DNA of 37,527 nt from JBBDYH01 sp040901795 (GTDB taxonomy: Bacteria; Planctomycetota; Planctomycetia; Pirellulales; JALHPA01): NCBI GenBank assembly GCA_040901795.1, contig JBBDYH010000045.1, positions 1 to 37,527 of the forward strand, given 5' to 3'. Shown piece by piece: positions 7,983 through 15,715 of this stretch. The notes under the pieces are model-generated. The model searched no databases. It saw nothing but the letters and a program-made list of their open reading frames with translations, and had not been told where the DNA came from. The stretch's first letter is position 1. Each line of letters begins with the position of its first letter. The translations under genes and the position numbers were made by a program.

Positions 7983-9398
7983 CTACGCCGTCATCAGCCG
8001 CACACTCGGCTTCGCCCGCGGCGCGTAGCCGTAGCTCTTGAGCTTGCCCGAGAGCGTCCGCAAACCGATGCCCAAGGCCTCGGCGGTCTTCGCGCGATGG
8101 CCGTCGAAACGCGCCAGCGTGCTCTCGATCAACCGCCGTTCCATCGCCTCCATGCTCAACCCGATTGGGACCGCGCCGTTGTGCCGATCAGTTGTCGCAG
8201 CGGAAGGCGTCAGCCAGTCGCGAATGTGATCGGCATCGATCGGCCCACCGGCGTTCAGCACGCTGGCGCGCGTGACGATGTTCTCCAGCTCGCGCACGTT
8301 CCCCGGCCAATGATGCCCGGTAAGCAGCTCCATCGCGGCGGTCGTTACCGTGCAGGGCTCGCGACGTAGCCGCTCGCCGGCGCGGACCACAAAGTGGGCA
8401 ACCAGGACCGGCACATCTTCGCGCCGCTCCCGCAAGGGCGGGACGGTGAGCGGCAGGACCGCCAGGCGGTAATACAGGTCTTGTCGAAAGTGGCCCGCGG
8501 CGACCTCGTCCTTCAAGCTGCGGTTGCTCGTGGCGATCACGCGCGCATCGACGTGCATGGTCTTGCTGGAGCCAACGCGCTCAAACGTTTTCTCCTGCAA
8601 CACGCGCAACAGCTTGGCTTGCAATCCCAGATCGATCTCGGTGATCTCGTCCAACAGGATCGTGCCGCCGTCGGCCAGCTCGAAGCGCCCGGTCCGCGGT
8701 GCATCGGCGCCGGTGAATGCGCCGCGCTCATGTCCGAACAACTCGCTCTCCATCAGGTGAGCGGACAGCACCGGGCAATTCAAGCTCACCAGGGGCGCCG
8801 ACGCGCGGTCGCTCTGTGCGTGAATCGAACGGGCGACCAACTCCTTGCCGGTGCCGCTCTCCCCGACAACCAACACGGTCTCCGCGGTCCGCGCCACCTG
8901 GGCCACGCGCGTGCGGAGTTCTTTCATCGGGCCGCTGTCGCCGATCATTACCACGCAGTCTCCGGCAACACCACCCGGAACGGCGGGCGCTCGATCAAGC
9001 AGTCGGCCATGCTCGATGGCGCGGCCGACGAGGGCCTCCAGCTTGTCGGCCTCGAACGGCTTTTCAATATAGTCGAACGCGCCATGGCGCATCGCCTCAA
9101 CCGCCGAAGCCACGGTGGCATGCGCGGTGATCATGATCACCTGCGCACCGTGCGGACGTCGCTCGAGTTGCCGAATGAACTCCAGTCCAGTCATGCCCGG
9201 CATCAGCAGGTCGGTGATGATCAAGTCGTACGTTTCGCGCTCCAGAACCTTGAGGGCCTCGACGGCGCTGGTCAGGCACACGACGTGGTGGCACGCCTCA
9301 CGCAATGTGAAGGCGATGCTTTCGCGCGCTTGCTGGTGATCGTCCACGACCAGCACGCGGCCGGGCGCTCGAAGTTCGTTGCTGTTGTCGTTTCTCAT
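7983..9398 (-). CDS. Sigma-54-dependent response regulator (FlgR/NtrC type)
   Basis: A three-domain bacterial enhancer-binding protein of 471 residues. The receiver domain (about 14-130) has the acidic pair VVDD and phospho-acceptor D63 in DLIITDLLMPGMTG, with KP at 113-114. The AAA+ domain has Walker A GESGTGKE (179-186) and the sigma-54 contact loop GAFTGA (226-231), both intact. The C-terminus has a Fis-type helix-turn-helix (HRAKTAEALGIGLRTLSGKL). The ATG at 9398 overlaps the kinase stop as ATGA and has a strong GGAGG in front; the longer upstream frame is rejected. It likely drives the adjacent sigma-54 promoter of flgB, as FlgR does in Campylobacter. Confidence 0.95.
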   Translation of the reverse strand: MRNDNSNELRAPGRVLVVDDHQQARESIAFTLREACHHVVCLTSAVEALKVLERETYDLIITDLLMPGMTGLEFIRQLERRPHGAQVIMITAHATVASAVEAMRHGAFDYIEKPFEADKLEALVGRAIEHGRLLDRAPAVPGGVAGDCVVMIGDSGPMKELRTRVAQVARTAETVLVVGESGTGKELVARSIHAQSDRASAPLVSLNCPVLSAHLMESELFGHERGAFTGADAPRTGRFELADGGTILLDEITEIDLGLQAKLLRVLQEKTFERVGSSKTMHVDARVIATSNRSLKDEVAAGHFRQDLYYRLAVLPLTVPPLRERREDVPVLVAHFVVRAGERLRREPCTVTTAAMELLTGHHWPGNVRELENIVTRASVLNAGGPIDADHIRDWLTPSAATTDRHNGAVPIGLSMEAMERRLIESTLARFDGHRAKTAEALGIGLRTLSGKLKSYGYAPRAKPSVRLMTA

Positions 9399-10252
9399 GC
9401 CGCTGCCTCCATGACGCGGTTTCGAAGCGGAATGCGAAGCGTGAATGCCGCCCCACCGTCGGGGCAGTTTTGTGCGAGGCAAACCCCGCCGTGGGCTTCG
9501 GCGATGCGTTCGACAATCGCCAATCCTAGCCCCGTGCCGTGGCTCTTCGTCGAGAAAAACGGCTCAAAGGCGCGCCCCCGCGCCTCGTCGCTGAGTCCGT
9601 CGCCGGTATCGGCGACCTCCAGCTCAAAGCCGTGTGGTCCCTCATACGTCGTAATGAACAGCCGACCGCCGTCGGGCATCGCGTCGAGCGCATTCAGCGC
9701 CAAATTCAACAGGGCGCGCCGCAGCATCTCCCGATCCGCAAAGATCCAGGGGGAATGGGCGAGGTCCATCACTTCGTCGATCCCTTGGGCGGCAAGCTGC
9801 GGCCGCAGACTCTCCAGCACTTCCTGGACGAGTCGCCGTACGTCGATGAACTCCAGGCGCGGATCACGATCGGCGGTGAAGTGGAGCAGGTCGTTGACGC
9901 AGGCGTCTACTGCGGTAAAGCCGGCTGCGACTTTGTCGAGCACGTCGCAGCTCCCCGGGTCGTCGCTGAGCCGGCGGCGCAGCAAGCTCAGGTACAATGT
10001 CACCGGGACGAGGTTGTTGCGCACTTCGTGGGCGATGTGCGAGGCCATCTGCCCCAAGTCGGCCAGGCGGTTCTTCCGCGCCAGCTCGCGGTTTTTCACT
10101 TCCAGCTCGTGCGTGAGCCGCTGCACTTCGGTCCGCAACGCCTCATGCGTCTGCTCCAGGCGCAAGGTGGCGCCGTGCCAGGCGGCCAGCACCGTCTCCA
10201 GAGTGGCGCTGGCGTCGAGCTTCGGTGCGGAAGCGGTGGCAGGGGAAGACAT
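9395..10252 (-). CDS. Soluble sensor histidine kinase (FlgS-like)
   Basis: The protein is a 285-residue kinase with no membrane segment. An N-terminal coiled coil (about 25-62) leads into the dimerisation box with phospho-acceptor H75 in ASHIAHEVRNNLVPVTLYLS. The ATPase domain shows the N box (LLNLALNALDAMPDGG), G1 (DTGDGL), F box (FEPFFSTK) and G2 (GTGLGLAIV). The HEVRNNLVPV box departs from the common HEIRNPL form. It is translationally coupled to the sigma-54 regulator downstream (ATGA) and lies three bases after a FlgN-like gene, so it most likely senses flagellar assembly state in the cytoplasm. AAGGA precedes the start. Confidence 0.93.
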   Translation of the reverse strand: MSSPATASAPKLDASATLETVLAAWHGATLRLEQTHEALRTEVQRLTHELEVKNRELARKNRLADLGQMASHIAHEVRNNLVPVTLYLSLLRRRLSDDPGSCDVLDKVAAGFTAVDACVNDLLHFTADRDPRLEFIDVRRLVQEVLESLRPQLAAQGIDEVMDLAHSPWIFADREMLRRALLNLALNALDAMPDGGRLFITTYEGPHGFELEVADTGDGLSDEARGRAFEPFFSTKSHGTGLGLAIVERIAEAHGGVCLAQNCPDGGAAFTLRIPLRNRVMEAAA

Positions 10253-10255
10253 AGG

Positions 10256-10705
10256 TCATCCTTGGGTGAGATCCAACTGGCTGGACGCGGGAAACGGTTC
10301 GGCAAGGTACGCGTGATGAACTTCGGCGGCGCAGTGGGCGCCTTGCAATTGAGCTGCCGCCTCCTCGCGGCGAAGCTGCATTTGCGATTCGCTCTGGCGC
10401 TCTTGTTCGACGATCGCCCGCAGCAGCTCTTCACACTCGGCCGCGATCGCGGCGCAGCGCCGCCGGTCCCCGGGCGAGGTCCACAGCCGCGTTTCCGGAT
10501 CATCGCTGCGGAATCGGTCGAGCTCGCGTTCCAACGACTGCAAGGCCGCCAGCAGTCGCTGCTTGGCCGCCAGGAGCTTGAGCAACTGGGCCATGTCGCC
10601 GGCGCCAATCAGCGCGGCCTGATACAGGCCCAAATCGCGCAGTTGCGCCAAAACCGCGCGCTTCTGCTCCATTCGTTCGGTCAGTACTTCGGTGGCTTGC
10701 GGCAT
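10256..10705 (-). CDS. FlgN-like coiled-coil chaperone (putative)
   Basis: A 149-residue, mostly helical protein. The central helix AQLLKLLAAKQRLLAALQSL then ERELDRFR resembles the FlgN chaperone core, where a Lys-Gln-Leu pattern precedes a long helix; FlgN binds hook-filament junction proteins FlgK and FlgL during export. The second half is another charged helix (EELLRAIVEQERQSESQMQL). The length fits FlgN. It lies between a TPR protein and the flagellar kinase with gaps of nine and three bases. I assign FlgN by size, helix pattern and context; a generic coiled-coil protein is the alternative. Confidence 0.55.
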   Translation of the reverse strand: MPQATEVLTERMEQKRAVLAQLRDLGLYQAALIGAGDMAQLLKLLAAKQRLLAALQSLERELDRFRSDDPETRLWTSPGDRRRCAAIAAECEELLRAIVEQERQSESQMQLRREEAAAQLQGAHCAAEVHHAYLAEPFPASSQLDLTQG

Positions 10706-10714
10706 GCTGCTGGA

Positions 10715-13402
10715 CTACGGTTGGCTGGGCTGGTCTGCTTGCGGTCCGGAAAGCTCAGCAGCCCAATCCAGCACCCGCTCCCATTCCTGTCGCGAGTGAT
10801 TCGTGGTCCGCTTGAAGTCGATGTCTTCAGGCATGCGCTGCAACACCGCTTTGGCCTGCTCGATGACGCCCTGGGCTTCGTCCGGTTTGCCGATTTGACG
10901 GTAACATTGCGCGAGCTGCAGAAATGCGTCGAGCACTTCCGGCTCGTCGTGATATCGATTCGTGGTGGCCGCGTAGGCTGCTGCCGCGTCATCGAATCGC
11001 CCCAGCTCGTAAAAAGCCGCACCGCGAGCGAAATAGCAGTTCCGCAGGATTGCCTGTTCCAGCGGGCTGAGCTGCGAGCGTTCGCGCCTGCGCGTCAGGA
11101 TGTCTTGCACTTGCTCATATTCCACGATCGCCGCCTGCAACAGGCGGTGCAATTCGCGGCTGTGGTCCAGCCGCGTGGTCTCAATTTTGGCCCGCTCGAG
11201 CTTTTCGCGCGCAAAGCGGGCCAGCGCCCGATGGGACTCGGCGATGACGTAGCGGCTTTCCACCACCTGCGCCACGTCGGGATAGCGGGCGACAGCTTCT
11301 TCCAGCCGCCGCGCCGCCTGTTCGTAGAGCTCTTTGGCGCGCTGCAGATCGGCCTCCGCCGCCGTCGCCTTTTCGGTGGCGTTACTGGCCAACGCCTCGG
11401 TCCTTTGCCGTTGGCCTTGGGCCTCAAACATTTGGCCCTCGTCGTGCAAAAGCGCGCCCAGGCTGAACAGCGAATCGCGCCACTCCACGCTTTCCGGATC
11501 GAGCTCCGTCCCCTCCAAATTGGCCAGCAATAACCGCTTGGCCTCCGGCAGGCTGCCGCGCTCCATCTGCGCCCGTGCCGCGATCAACCGCGCCCGGTAG
11601 CTGGCCGGATCGCGCGCGTAGGTGTCGATGCACTCCTGCAGCGTGACCAGCGCCTGCGTCGGCTTGCCCAGCGCGAGCTGTGCATCCCCCAGGTCGAGCA
11701 GTGCCCGCGGACGACGTCTGCGCAACTGGTACTTGAGGTACTCCAAGAGCATCACCTCGGCGCGCGGATAATCCTGCCCGCGCAGGTAGTTCTCCGCGCT
11801 ATTCCAGACGTCTTCGGTGTAGCGGTCGGTCGCAAAGTTCAATTGGGCGAGCGTCGCGTAGGCCGTTGCCGCAAGCCGCCGCTGTTCGCGTGCCGCGTTC
11901 TTCAGTTGGTTGCCGGCGTCGCCGGAGCTTTTGGCCGCCTGCGATTCCAACACTTGTGCCCAATTGGTGTGCGACTGCGCCATCAGCGTGATCGAGTTGT
12001 CGCGGGGAAAGAGTGGGTACAGCGCCTCGGCCAGTTGGATGGCGCTGGCAAAATCGCCGCCGCCAATAAACCGCTGATAGGCCAAGGCCAGCCGCTGGCG
12101 GAGCGCATCGAGCGTCAAGAGCGGGTTGTAGTAGGTTTCGCTCGCCCCCGCGACCTGCAGCAGGTGGATATACCTTTGGGCCAGGTCCTTGTCCTGTCCC
12201 ATACGTTGCGCAACCTCCGCTTCTTCGAGCGCGGCTGCGATACCCTCAGGCGTATCTTCGTACGTTTCGCGCGTGCGGCGGAACTGGTCGAGAGCCGCGG
12301 GCAACTCCTCCATTTGCAGCAGGCAACGGCCAATCAAGTACATCGAGCGCCGCGTGATCCGCTCGCGCTCGGTGCCGCGGTTCTGGGCACGGCGCAGTAC
12401 GTCGATCGCGGCCTGATACTTGATTTTGGCTGCCGCGAGCCGTTGGTTGGCAACCAGCGCCTCGTCCGCCAAGAGCGCGGCCCCCTCGCGCATCAACAGC
12501 TCTCCCTCAATGAGCAGCGATTCGACCGCGGCCTCGGTGCCGGCTTCAATTTGGGACAACGCCTGGCGGCATTCGTCGTTCTGCTGCAAATGAAACAGAA
12601 TCTCAGCGCGATGCAGCAGTCCCTCGGCGCGTTCATTGCGCGTGAGCGCCGCCTCGGCCAGGTAGGTCGCGCTGTGCAATAGCGCGCGGTCGAAAATCGG
12701 CTCGGGGTCGCTCTTGTAAGCCAAAACCAACAGTCGGTGCAAATCAGCCCCAGCCTGCGGGTTGGCTTTCAAGGCTTGTTCGAGCGCGTTGCGACTTTCC
12801 GCAACCTGGCCGCACATCAGTAGGCTTTTCCCCAACAGGAGCAACCCTTCCGCCTCGCGCCCGGCCGGGAATCCTTTGTCCTGCGACTGTTCCAGATATC
12901 GCGCAGCCAGCCGGAAATAGCGCTTCTGGTCATCGCCCCACAGCCGCTCGGCGTCGTTGGCCGCCACGACGCCGAAGATGTACGGCGGACCGCCGGCGTC
13001 GTCTGGAACAAGCGACCCCAATTCCGCCAACCGCGTGGCCATCCGTTGCGCCATCAAGGGCGCGCCGGCGTCGAGCGCCGCCAGCGCATCGGCAACCGAA
13101 AATACGGCCCCGCGGGGAATTTCCTGCTCTTCGTTTTCCGGCCGATACAGGTACACAAACGCGCCGACGAGCGACACCGAAGTGCCGGCGATCATCGCGA
13201 TCAGCACCCGCGGCAAGCGACCACGGCGCAGCAGATCCATAGCGCTTTGCGGCAGCCGGCGCGGGCGCGCGGCTTCCGCTGGCGCAGCCGTCGCTTCGAG
13301 CTGGTCCTCTTCGATCGCCATGGGCCGAGCATCCTTGTCTCGTTCCGTCGGTCTCCACGTGGACGAGTCTCCCCGAGACTCGCTTGCGCGGACCTGTTCC
13401 AT
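10715..13402 (-). CDS. Membrane-anchored tetratricopeptide-repeat protein
   Basis: A large protein of up to 895 residues. After a charged N-terminus there is one membrane helix at about 68-88 (VLIAMIAGTSVSLVGAFVYL); nearly all the rest is helical repeat outside it. TPR-like units are visible, for example GLLLLGKSLLMCGQVAESRN then ALEQAL, ALLDLGDAQLALGKPTQALV, NCYFARGAAFYELGRFDDAA then AAYAA, and FLQLAQCYRQIGKPDEAQGV. Such proteins act as scaffolds; no catalytic motif is visible. ATG 13321 (MAIEEDQLEA) is an alternative start. It lies in the operon that carries the flagellar kinase and regulator, so a role in sensing or assembly of the basal body is possible, but that is context only. Confidence 0.85.
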   Translation of the reverse strand: MEQVRASESRGDSSTWRPTERDKDARPMAIEEDQLEATAAPAEAARPRRLPQSAMDLLRRGRLPRVLIAMIAGTSVSLVGAFVYLYRPENEEQEIPRGAVFSVADALAALDAGAPLMAQRMATRLAELGSLVPDDAGGPPYIFGVVAANDAERLWGDDQKRYFRLAARYLEQSQDKGFPAGREAEGLLLLGKSLLMCGQVAESRNALEQALKANPQAGADLHRLLVLAYKSDPEPIFDRALLHSATYLAEAALTRNERAEGLLHRAEILFHLQQNDECRQALSQIEAGTEAAVESLLIEGELLMREGAALLADEALVANQRLAAAKIKYQAAIDVLRRAQNRGTERERITRRSMYLIGRCLLQMEELPAALDQFRRTRETYEDTPEGIAAALEEAEVAQRMGQDKDLAQRYIHLLQVAGASETYYNPLLTLDALRQRLALAYQRFIGGGDFASAIQLAEALYPLFPRDNSITLMAQSHTNWAQVLESQAAKSSGDAGNQLKNAAREQRRLAATAYATLAQLNFATDRYTEDVWNSAENYLRGQDYPRAEVMLLEYLKYQLRRRRPRALLDLGDAQLALGKPTQALVTLQECIDTYARDPASYRARLIAARAQMERGSLPEAKRLLLANLEGTELDPESVEWRDSLFSLGALLHDEGQMFEAQGQRQRTEALASNATEKATAAEADLQRAKELYEQAARRLEEAVARYPDVAQVVESRYVIAESHRALARFAREKLERAKIETTRLDHSRELHRLLQAAIVEYEQVQDILTRRRERSQLSPLEQAILRNCYFARGAAFYELGRFDDAAAAYAATTNRYHDEPEVLDAFLQLAQCYRQIGKPDEAQGVIEQAKAVLQRMPEDIDFKRTTNHSRQEWERVLDWAAELSGPQADQPSQP

Positions 13403-13510
13403 GCTGTCGCTGAGCGCTTCCCGCGCGCGGTGCAGTTTCGCGACAGCCGGGAATAAGAAAAGCGGGGGAGCTTGTAACGCAAAGCCCCAGAAAAGTCAAT
13501 CCGGTTGGAC

Positions 13511-13631
13511 TTTTGGAGTGCGACGACTTGTCGCCGCTTTCTTTTTCATTCAACGTCCCGACGATGTAACGTCCGCCACCGTACTGGCACTATTGAAATC
13601 CAAAGCGGTGACGAGTCACCGCAGTCCAAAA
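13511..13631. repeat. Paired palindromic element (BIME-like)
   Basis: Two 30-base arms (13511-13540 and 13602-13631) match at 25 of 30 positions in inverted orientation around 61 bases. Each arm is itself a palindrome (right arm GCGGTGAC-GA-GTCACCGC; left arm GCGACGAC-TT-GTCGCCGC with one mismatch). It fills the 230-base gap between the pseudo-hydrolase gene and the TPR gene; I see no promoter there. Confidence 0.8.
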
Positions 13632-13634
13632 AAG

Positions 13635-14405
13635 CTAATTCGCCGATCGGTGTTCAATCAGGTCATCGGCGGCATATGAGCTCGCCCGCGTGATGTGTTC
13701 CATGATCCACCGGTCCATGTCCGCCAGCATCAGCGTCGTCAGCCCATCTTCGCCACAATAGTGGCGGACGGTGACGGCCAGTCCAGCGCTATGGAACAAT
13801 CGCAGGTGTTCGCAGAGCTGAGCCTGCGGATAGAGCACGCTTTCCCAAGTGGTGGCGAAGAACAGCGGTAGCCGCCGCACCGCGTGCAGACGGGCCAACG
13901 GGGCCCGATCGGCGGGAAACGCCCCGCCAAACGAGAGGACACCGGCGAACTGATCGGGATTGCGCAGCGCCAGGCGCAGCGCCATGGCGCCGCCGCACTC
14001 CAGACCTGCCAAAAACACCCGGTCCGTGGCGACGTTGAAGCGACGCCGCGCACCGTCGATACACTCCCACAGCCGCTCTTCCGCAAGCTGTACGTGGGGC
14101 TCGTCTTGTCGCCAGCAAAACTTGCTCCGCGCTCCGTCGTCTTGCTCGCTGGACTCCGTGCCACGCGGCGCGGCGCCCACGTAGTTGCGCAGGCTCACCA
14201 GCGGCATGATCTGCTTGAGCTGGTTCTCATTGTTGTCCGGACCATGCAGCCAAACAACCAGCGGATAGGAATAGTTCGGCTCGTAGTACAAGGGCGCCAT
14301 GTAGAACTGACAGTCGCTGGCGCCGGTATACGGCCGAGCGGGCCTGGCGATCTTCCCTCGCGAAGCGGTGACGGGCCGATCGTGGAGCGATTGCATGCGG
14401 TTCAT
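13635..14405 (-). CDS. Degenerate alpha/beta-hydrolase (carboxylesterase/LysoPLA fold), probable pseudoenzyme
   Basis: The fold matches small carboxylesterases: PLVVWLHGPDNNENQLKQ (oxyanion region), AAPRGTES, then GLECGGAMALRLALRNPDQF, which corresponds to the family's GFSQGGAMAL nucleophile elbow. In that alignment the catalytic Ser is Glu136 and the next residue is Cys137. The usual HGxxD block is LPLFFATTWESVLYP, with no Asp in place, and the usual GGH block reads YCGEDG, with no His. All three triad positions look lost. It is the first gene of the operon encoding the TPR protein, FlgN-like protein, kinase and regulator, so a binding or signalling role is more likely than catalysis. The start is ATG 14405; GTG 14411 is possible. 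Confidence 0.75.
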   Translation of the reverse strand: MNRMQSLHDRPVTASRGKIARPARPYTGASDCQFYMAPLYYEPNYSYPLVVWLHGPDNNENQLKQIMPLVSLRNYVGAAPRGTESSEQDDGARSKFCWRQDEPHVQLAEERLWECIDGARRRFNVATDRVFLAGLECGGAMALRLALRNPDQFAGVLSFGGAFPADRAPLARLHAVRRLPLFFATTWESVLYPQAQLCEHLRLFHSAGLAVTVRHYCGEDGLTTLMLADMDRWIMEHITRASSYAADDLIEHRSAN

Positions 14406-14419
14406 AGACACCTGGCTGT

Positions 14420-14436
14420 GGCGAAAAATCTTCGCC
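14420..14436. promoter_or_regulatory. Short palindrome over the transcription start of the regulatory operon
   Basis: Arms GGCGAA and TTCGCC are separated by five bases. The palindrome directly follows the -10 box of the promoter at 14437-14466 and overlaps the predicted start of transcription, so it could be an operator or a 5' hairpin. Confidence 0.35.
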
Positions 14437-14466
14437 CTTATATAAAACCCCGCGCGCGACTGTCAA
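14437..14466 (-). promoter_or_regulatory. Housekeeping-type promoter of the regulatory operon
   Basis: On the minus strand a perfect -35 TTGACA (14461-14466) is followed after 18 bases by TATAAG (14437-14442), or after 16 bases by TATATA. The start codon of the pseudo-hydrolase gene is only about 25 bases beyond the predicted start point. Confidence 0.65.
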
Positions 14467-14565
14467 CCTCAGCTCGGCCTTTGCAACTTCAAGGCCAAGT
14501 ACCATGACACAAGGCAGCGCGTGATTAGTTGTTTCAACAATTGAGATTCGCCACGCGCAGCAAGG

Positions 14566-15534
14566 TCAAGCCTGGCCTGCGGTTGCCGAAGCCGAGGCGA
14601 GCGCCGTCATGGCCTTCACAAGTTCTTGGACCGCATCGACGCTCTTTTTGAATGCGGCTTTTTCATTCTCGGTGAGTCGCAATTCCACGATCCGCTCGAC
14701 TCCACTGGCGCCGAGCACCACTGGCACGCCGACGAAGTAGCCGCCAACGCCGTACTCTCGGTCGCAGTAGGCCGCGCACGGAAGCAACCGTTTCTTGTCG
14801 CGAACCACGGCTTCGACCATCTGCGCGGTGGCTGCGGCGGGTGCATAGTACGCGCTGCCGGTCTTCAGCAATCCGACGATCTCAGCGCCGCCGTTCCGCG
14901 TGCGGTCGACGATTTCGTCCAGCCGTTTAGCGTCGATCAACTGGCTTACGGGAATGCCCCCTACCGACGTGCAGCTCGGAATCGGGACCATCGTATCGCC
15001 GTGTCCGCCCATCAGGAGCGCCGAAATGTCCTCCACGCTCACGCCCAACTCCATTGCCAAAAACGTACGATAGCGCGCCGTATCCAGCACGCCGGCTTGG
15101 CCGATCACGCGCCGCGGCGGAAAGCCGGTCACCTGCCAGGCGCGCTGCACCATAGCGTCCAGCGGATTGCTGACGACGATCACGATCGCCTCTGGGCTGG
15201 TTCGCTTTACTTGTTCGGCGACCGAGCCGACAATCTTGGCGTTCGTCGCCAAAAGATCGTCGCGGCTCATGCCCGGTTTGCGTGCGATCCCGGCGGTGAT
15301 TACCACCACATCGCTGGCGTGCGTGTCGTCATACGAAGTGGTGCCGATGATGTTCGCGTCGAAACCCATAATCGGGGACGACTGCCGCAGGTCGAGCGCC
15401 TTGCCCGCCGGCATGCCCTCCGTCTGCGGAATATCCAACAGCACAATGTCGCCCAGTTCGGCGGCCGCACACCAGTGGGCGGTCGTCGCGCCGACGTTTC
15501 CGGCGCCGATGATCGTAATCTTTGCGCGGCGCAT
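14566..15534 (-). CDS. mdh: NAD-dependent malate dehydrogenase
   Basis: Catalyses malate + NAD+ to oxaloacetate + NADH in the TCA cycle, in the cytoplasm. The 322-residue protein is of the LDH-like MDH type. The Rossmann loop GAGNVGATTA is at about 10-19, Asp follows strand 2 (LLDIPQTEG), the substrate loop reads GIARKPGMSRDDL with the Arg that favours oxaloacetate over pyruvate, VSNPLDAMV is present, and the active-site His is in LLMGGHGDTMVPI. All key residues are intact. The start has GGAG in front. No operon partner is evident; the flanking gaps hold repeats and, on the left, the promoter of the flagellar regulatory operon. Confidence 0.96.
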   Translation of the reverse strand: MRRAKITIIGAGNVGATTAHWCAAAELGDIVLLDIPQTEGMPAGKALDLRQSSPIMGFDANIIGTTSYDDTHASDVVVITAGIARKPGMSRDDLLATNAKIVGSVAEQVKRTSPEAIVIVVSNPLDAMVQRAWQVTGFPPRRVIGQAGVLDTARYRTFLAMELGVSVEDISALLMGGHGDTMVPIPSCTSVGGIPVSQLIDAKRLDEIVDRTRNGGAEIVGLLKTGSAYYAPAAATAQMVEAVVRDKKRLLPCAAYCDREYGVGGYFVGVPVVLGASGVERIVELRLTENEKAAFKKSVDAVQELVKAMTALASASATAGQA

Positions 15535-15560
15535 AACGAGATTTCTCCGTCGGATAAAGC

Positions 15561-15638
15561 GTAGTGGGACGGATTGCTAATCCGTGTAGGACGAATTGCC
15601 AATCCGTCCGTTCAAGGCGGATTGGCAATCCGCCCCAC
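15561..15638. repeat. GGATTGGCAATCC repeat cluster
   Basis: Three tandem versions of a palindromic word (GGATTGCTAATCC, GAATTGCCAATCC, GGATTGGCAATCC) flanked by GTGGGAC/GTCC and GGGGC-type arms lie upstream of mdh. This is a dispersed-type spacer element; no promoter is obvious. Confidence 0.75.
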
Positions 15639-15715
15639 AGTTCACCTGGCGAAGTCCCAAACCTACCGAAGCAGCCGGTGTTTGCAAAGGGGGCGGCCTG
15701 AGAATGATCAGGCGA

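Noticed and set aside
8394..11533. Two long plus-strand frames opposite the regulator, kinase and TPR genes
   Set aside because: They are antisense shadows; the minus-strand genes have complete motifs, coupling and ribosome-binding sites.
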